Shown here piece by piece: positions 60,652 to 64,000 of a stretch of DNA of 64,000 nucleotides. Source of the DNA: Riemerella columbina (GTDB lineage Bacteria > Bacteroidota > Bacteroidia > Flavobacteriales > Weeksellaceae); NCBI RefSeq assembly GCF_030517065.1, contig NZ_CP103950.1:1674001-1738000 (forward strand), read 5' to 3'. A model generated the notes under the pieces. The model ran no database searches, was not told where the DNA came from, and saw only the letters and a program-made list of their open reading frames with translations. The stretch's first letter is position 1. Each line of letters opens with the position of its first letter. Position numbers and translations under genes: made by a program.

Positions 60652-61236
60652 TCAAATATTTTTTAGAATTTGTTTCACTAAATCTTCCGTTTGGAGGTCT
60701 GGATTTTGCTTTAAAATCTTGTCTGCCAACTTCTCCGACATCTTTTTAGGAATCCCCAAAACCTCTAATGCTGATAACGATTCTTCTTTTACTTTATTAT
60801 CTACCAATACGGAAATGTTTTCTTCCGAAGTATTGAAATGCGCCACTTTATCCTTTAAATCTACAATGATTCTCTGGGCGGTTTTCGCACCGATGCCTTT
60901 CACTTTTTGTAGCGTGGCACTACTGCCAGAAAGTATGGCTTGGGCGATTTCTTCCAACTCTAATGAGGAGAGCATAATCATAGCTGATGCAGGCCCCACG
61001 CCACTCACAGACACCAAAAGATTAAACATTTCTTTCTCCCTAAGGTCTGCAAAACCAAACAATAAATGGGCATCTTCTCTGATGATGGGCTGCGTAAAAA
61101 TTCGGTTTTCTTTACCCAAATTCATCTTCTGCGAGGTGGCAACACTCACCGCTACATAGTAGCCCACGCCCGCAACTTCTATCACCAAATAAGTCGGTGT
61201 TAGCTCCTGAACCACTCCTTTTAGGTAGTATATCAT
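60652..61236 (-). CDS. ruvA: Holliday junction branch migration protein RuvA
   Basis: RuvA, 194 residues, tetrameric junction-binding partner of RuvB. It has an N-terminal OB fold (about 1-63, MIYYLKGVVQELTPTYLVIE), a helix-hairpin-helix domain (about 64-140) with two HhH motifs (VSGVGPASAMIML, VKGIGAKTAQRIIVDLK), and a C-terminal RuvB-binding helical domain (about 148-194). It is the first gene of the ruvA-sprA unit, divergent from rpmB. Confidence 0.97.
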   Translation of the reverse strand: MIYYLKGVVQELTPTYLVIEVAGVGYYVAVSVATSQKMNLGKENRIFTQPIIREDAHLLFGFADLREKEMFNLLVSVSGVGPASAMIMLSSLELEEIAQAILSGSSATLQKVKGIGAKTAQRIIVDLKDKVAHFNTSEENISVLVDNKVKEESLSALEVLGIPKKMSEKLADKILKQNPDLQTEDLVKQILKNI

Positions 61237-61311
61237 AAGATAAGTAAAATTTAAAATTTCAGTGGGCTAATATAAGGAATTTTTGCCAAGTCTGTTGCAG
61301 TACAAAAAATC

Positions 61312-61319
61312 CAAAGCTA
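61312..61319 (-). promoter_or_regulatory. -7 element of ruvA-sprA
   Basis: The minus strand reads TAGCTTTG, exact TAnnTTTG, 75 bp before the ruvA start. The -33 zone is not a good match. Confidence 0.4.
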
Positions 61320-61363
61320 CTAAAACAGAAGCGTATAAAGTTTTAAAATAATTTATAAAAAGA

Positions 61364-61395
61364 TTTGGCTATATCAAAATTTCTTTGTTATTTTG
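61364..61395 (+). promoter_or_regulatory. Promoter of rpmB-rpmG-DUF4295
   Basis: TTTG at 61364-61367, 20-bp spacer, TTATTTTG at 61388-61395 (one mismatch from TAnnTTTG). The leader would be about 35 nt and rules out the longer rpmB ORF that starts at 61393. Confidence 0.6.
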
Positions 61396-61434
61396 CACTC
61401 TCAAATATTTAGTAGTAATAAAGAACATCGAGAT

Positions 61435-61671
61435 ATGTCAAGAATTTGCCAAATAACAGGAAAGCGTGCAATGGTAGGAAACAATGTTTCTCACGCTAAT
61501 AACAAGACGAAGCGTCGTTTTGAGATCAACTTATTAGAGAAGAGATTTTACCTTCCTGAGCAAGAGAAATATGTAACCTTAAAGGTGTCTGCTCACGGAT
61601 TGAGAGTGATTAACAAGATTGGTATTGAAGAGGCTATAGAAAGAGCTACTCGTAACGGATTTATTAAATAA
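61435..61671 (+). CDS. rpmB: 50S ribosomal protein L28
   Basis: Ribosomal protein bL28, 78 residues, normal length. The start at 61435 ([20 protein letters not shown]) is the family start; the open frame extends upstream but crosses the predicted transcription start. [20 protein letters not shown] and [14 protein letters not shown] are typical. It is the first of three small ribosomal genes. No Shine-Dalgarno-like sequence precedes the start. Confidence 0.97.
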   Translation: MSRICQITGKRAMVGNNVSHANNKTKRRFEINLLEKRFYLPEQEKYVTLKVSAHGLRVINKIGIEEAIERATRNGFIK

Positions 61672-61681
61672 TTAGGAAACC

Positions 61682-61864
61682 ATGGCAAAAAAAGGAAACC
61701 GCGTGCAAGTGATTTTAGAATGCACAGAACATAAAGAAAGTGGTATGGCTGGGATGAGCAGATACATCACCACCAAAAACAAGAAAAACACCACTGAAAG
61801 ATTGGAGTTAAAAAAATACAACCCTGTATTGAAAAAATACACCCTTCACAAAGAAATTAAATAA
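61682..61864 (+). CDS. rpmG: 50S ribosomal protein L33
   Basis: Ribosomal protein bL33, 60 residues. [20 protein letters not shown] and [20 protein letters not shown] are diagnostic. Only one cysteine remains, so it is the zinc-independent type. It lies 10 bp after rpmB and 19 bp before the DUF4295 gene. Confidence 0.97.
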   Translation: MAKKGNRVQVILECTEHKESGMAGMSRYITTKNKKNTTERLELKKYNPVLKKYTLHKEIK

Positions 61865-61883
61865 TCTTTAAAGATATTTTACA

Positions 61884-62033
61884 ATGGCAAAAAAAGTAGT
61901 AGCAACCCTACAAACATCTTCTAAAAAGATGACCAAAGTAGTGAAAATGGTTAAATCTCCTAAAACAGGAGCTTATGTTTTCGACGAAAAAGTAATGAAC
62001 GCTGATGAGGTAGATGCTTATTTGAAAAAATAA
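61884..62033 (+). CDS. DUF4295 small basic protein (probable ribosomal protein bL38)
   Basis: A 49-residue lysine-rich protein: MAKKVVATLQTSSKKMTKVV, then KSPKTGAYVFDEKVMNADEV and a short C-terminal helix. It corresponds to the Bacteroidetes-specific DUF4295 family that always follows rpmB-rpmG; as I recall, a protein of this kind was seen in the Flavobacterium johnsoniae ribosome structure and named bL38. The start, stop, spacing and terminator all support a real gene. It is too short for routine ORF cut-offs. Confidence 0.9.
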   Translation: MAKKVVATLQTSSKKMTKVVKMVKSPKTGAYVFDEKVMNADEVDAYLKK

Positions 62034-62057
62034 CCTCCTCTATCTTAAAATATATAA

Positions 62058-62088
62058 AACTATCCAAATATTTTTGGGTAGTTTTTTT
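62058..62088 (+). terminator. Terminator of rpmB-rpmG-DUF4295
   Basis: Stem AACTATCCAAA / TTTGGGTAGTT (62058-62068 and 62073-62083, one G-U) with a 4-nt loop, followed by a T-run. Confidence 0.9.
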
Positions 62089-62089
62089 A

Positions 62090-62097
62090 TATATTTG
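62090..62097 (+). promoter_or_regulatory. -7 element of ftsY
   Basis: TATATTTG, exact TAnnTTTG, immediately after the preceding terminator and 40 bp before the ftsY start. Its -33 zone would overlap the terminator stem and is not a good match. Confidence 0.45.
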
Positions 62098-62137
62098 CTG
62101 AAATAATTCTAACACTGACCATAAAACAAAGACCTCT

Positions 62138-63091
62138 ATGAGCTGGTTCAAAAAAATATTCAAAAAAGAAGAAAAAGAAACCTTAAATAAAGGCTTAGAA
62201 AAATCAAGCCAAGGCTTCTTTGAAAAAATATCCAAAGCCGTTGTTGGTAAAAGTAAAGTAGATGATGAAGTCTTAGATGACTTAGAGGAAATCCTCATTG
62301 CCTCCGATGTGGGCGCCGCTACTACCATTAAAATTATAGAACGCATAGAAAACCGTGTGGCACGGGATAAATACATCGGTACAGATGAGTTAGACCAAAT
62401 TTTAAGAGAAGAAATTTCAGGGCTTCTTTTAGAAAATCCACACGCCGATACGGGCAATATAGACACCACCAAAAAGCCTTATGTGATTATGGTGGTCGGC
62501 GTGAACGGCGTAGGAAAAACCACTACCATTGGCAAACTCGCCCACCAATTTAAATCCCAAGGGAAGAAAGTGGTTCTCGGTGCGGCGGATACCTTCCGTG
62601 CGGCAGCTGTAGACCAGTTGGTCATCTGGAGCGAGCGCGTGGGCGTGCCTATCGTTAAACAAAATATGGGTTCCGATCCCGCCTCTGTTGCTTTTGATAC
62701 CGTGCAATCTGCCGTGGCTCAAGATGCCGATGTGGTACTCATTGACACCGCTGGGCGACTTCACAATAAAGTCAATTTGATGAACGAACTTTCTAAAATC
62801 AAGCGCGTAATGCAGAAGGTAGTCCCTGATGCGCCCCACGAGGTGCTTTTGGTTTTAGATGGAAGTACAGGGCAAAACGCCTTTGAGCAAGCCAAACAAT
62901 TTACCGCTGCAACAGAAGTTACTGCATTGGCTGTCACCAAGTTAGATGGTACCGCCAAAGGTGGCGTAGTGATAGGAATTTCTGACCAGTTCCAAGTGCC
63001 TGTGAAATACATTGGCGTTGGCGAGAAAATGGAAGACCTCCAATTATTTAATGGAACCGAGTTTGTAGATTCTTTTTTCAGAAAAGCTTAA
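62138..63091 (+). CDS. ftsY: Signal recognition particle receptor FtsY
   Basis: SRP receptor GTPase, 317 residues. It has an N-terminal helical N domain (about 1-100) beginning with an amphipathic MSWFKKIFKK segment for membrane contact, and the G domain with P-loop GVNGVGKTT (121-129), AADTFRAAAVDQL, DTAGRLHNK and TKLDGTAKGG. The long acidic A domain of E. coli FtsY is absent, as in most bacteria. It docks ribosome-SRP complexes at the membrane. Confidence 0.97.
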   Translation: MSWFKKIFKKEEKETLNKGLEKSSQGFFEKISKAVVGKSKVDDEVLDDLEEILIASDVGAATTIKIIERIENRVARDKYIGTDELDQILREEISGLLLENPHADTGNIDTTKKPYVIMVVGVNGVGKTTTIGKLAHQFKSQGKKVVLGAADTFRAAAVDQLVIWSERVGVPIVKQNMGSDPASVAFDTVQSAVAQDADVVLIDTAGRLHNKVNLMNELSKIKRVMQKVVPDAPHEVLLVLDGSTGQNAFEQAKQFTAATEVTALAVTKLDGTAKGGVVIGISDQFQVPVKYIGVGEKMEDLQLFNGTEFVDSFFRKA

Positions 63092-63135
63092 TCGGTGGTC
63101 TGAGGATTAGAGGTTTTTCATTTAAATTTTCTACT

Positions 63136-63966
63136 ATGAAATTTAATTTTTTACTATTATTCTTATTTTCTATATCATGCTATGCTCAAACCTATAGGTT
63201 TATTTATGAGTATCATTTCAAAAAAGATTCCACTTCCAAAGAATACTCTAAGGAAAATATGGTTTTAGATATCAACGATAAAACCTCTAAATTTTATTCA
63301 TACCGATATATCATAAATGATTCCATATCCAAGAATAAAGGTATAGAAAACATCGTTTGGTATAACCTCCCAGCATTATCTCACAACAAAAAATCCCAAA
63401 TTAATCAATCTTTTTTTGAAATAGGAACTGATTTCTTTGTTATTGAGTCAAAAGACAATATCCAATGGACTATTTTAAATGAAATAAAAGACTTTAATGG
63501 AGTAAAAGCCCAAAAAGCGATAGCAAAGTTTGGAGGAAGAGATTGGATCGCTTGGTTTTCTGATGAATTTCCATTCTGGGATGGTCCATATAAATTTAGA
63601 GGACTTCCAGGTCTTATTATAGAAATAAAAGACACCCAAAATAATTTTATATTTAGTTTAGTAGAAAATAAAATCTTAAACCAACCATTTAATACCCAAA
63701 ATTTTTTAGAAACCATTGGAGGGCAAAATCCTATTAAAATTGATGAAACAATTTTGAAGAAGAAAAGAATAGAGCATTTTAATTCTCCATTTAATTATTT
63801 GAAAGAACAATTGAAAAACAATAAAGGAACGACCATCATTATGTTCGGAAAACCAGTAAAAACCGCTCAAGAAATGAGAGAATTTGAAAAAAGAGAACAA
63901 GAACGCATCATAAAAGAAAATAATCCTATAGAACTTGATAAAATAATTCATTATCAAATACAATAA
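63136..63966 (+). CDS. GLPGLI family protein
   Basis: A 276-residue exported protein with a signal peptide (about 1-18, ending SCYAQ) and the family motif GLPGLI at 156-161 within GPYKFRGLPGLIIEI. Such proteins are common in Bacteroidetes and are often encoded beside TonB-linked receptors; their function is unknown. The lysine/glutamate-rich C-terminus (about 225-276) looks helical. It lies 44 bp after ftsY, and a further ATG follows its stop directly. Confidence 0.88.
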   Translation: MKFNFLLLFLFSISCYAQTYRFIYEYHFKKDSTSKEYSKENMVLDINDKTSKFYSYRYIINDSISKNKGIENIVWYNLPALSHNKKSQINQSFFEIGTDFFVIESKDNIQWTILNEIKDFNGVKAQKAIAKFGGRDWIAWFSDEFPFWDGPYKFRGLPGLIIEIKDTQNNFIFSLVENKILNQPFNTQNFLETIGGQNPIKIDETILKKKRIEHFNSPFNYLKEQLKNNKGTTIIMFGKPVKTAQEMREFEKREQERIIKENNPIELDKIIHYQIQ

Positions 63967-64000
63967 ATGAATATCTTAAAAAAAGCGCCTCAAATAACGA
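63967..64000 (+). CDS. Possible start of the next gene, cut by the window edge
   Basis: An ATG directly follows the GLPGLI gene's stop codon and the frame (MNILKKAPQIT) stays open to the window end. Eleven residues are too few to identify a product. Confidence 0.25.
   Translation, partial: MNILKKAPQIT

Overview
The window is chromosomal DNA of a Bacteroidota bacterium, most likely class Flavobacteriia, family Weeksellaceae (the Chryseobacterium/Riemerella/Bergeyella group). The reasons are: T9SS type A sorting domains and SprA; a SusC/SusD polysaccharide-utilisation locus; a GLPGLI-family protein and the small DUF4295 protein; promoters of the Bacteroidetes form TTTG-N19/20-TAnnTTTG before many genes; an IS982-family element like those of Riemerella; and a 16S rRNA 3' end without the usual anti-Shine-Dalgarno CCUCC. 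I cannot assign genus or species from sequence alone.

Layout. 1-6836: the start of rpoC, then rpoB and the rplK-rplA-rplJ-rplL operon, all on the minus strand, with a clear terminator between rplL and rpoB and a separate rpoBC promoter with a leader of about 300 nt. 6976-9378: an outer-membrane beta-barrel protein whose start region holds an 18-A tract. 9414-26227: a large secreted subtilase, monomeric isocitrate dehydrogenase, a small envelope gene pair, rpoN with asnS, a second T9SS cargo protein, an intact IS982-type insertion sequence with 7-bp target duplication, a tail-fibre-like surface protein and a gene remnant. 26655-36922: housekeeping metabolism (FMN-dependent glutamate-synthase-like protein, a DUF493 protein, pheS, the purM-purN-DUF1810-purH operon, methylmalonyl-CoA mutase and a sugar-kinase-like phosphotransferase).

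37046-42554: a complete minus-strand rRNA operon, 16S - tRNA-Ile(GAT) - tRNA-Ala(TGC) - 23S - 5S, driven by four tandem consensus promoters about 100 bp apart. 42664-42802 is an AT-rich palindrome cluster of unknown role. 42880-43653: gcvH and a VanZ-like gene. 43689-53433: a six-gene polysaccharide-utilisation locus (SusC, SusD, LamG lipoprotein, GH144-like glucanase, secreted esterase/peptidase, GH3 beta-glucosidase), best read as a beta-1,2-glucan system. 53563-61319: ruvA-sprA, SprA being the giant T9SS translocon that would export the cargo proteins encoded here. 61364-64000: rpmB-rpmG-DUF4295, ftsY, a GLPGLI protein and the possible start of another gene.

I see no CRISPR array, prophage, integrative element or recognisable defence system. 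The points most worth a second look are the altered anti-SD end of 16S rRNA, the phased four-promoter rrn region, the A18 tract over the presumed transcription start of an outer-membrane gene, and the compact glucan locus. rRNA ends, promoter calls and the family-level functional calls come from reading the sequence by eye and were not checked by any search.
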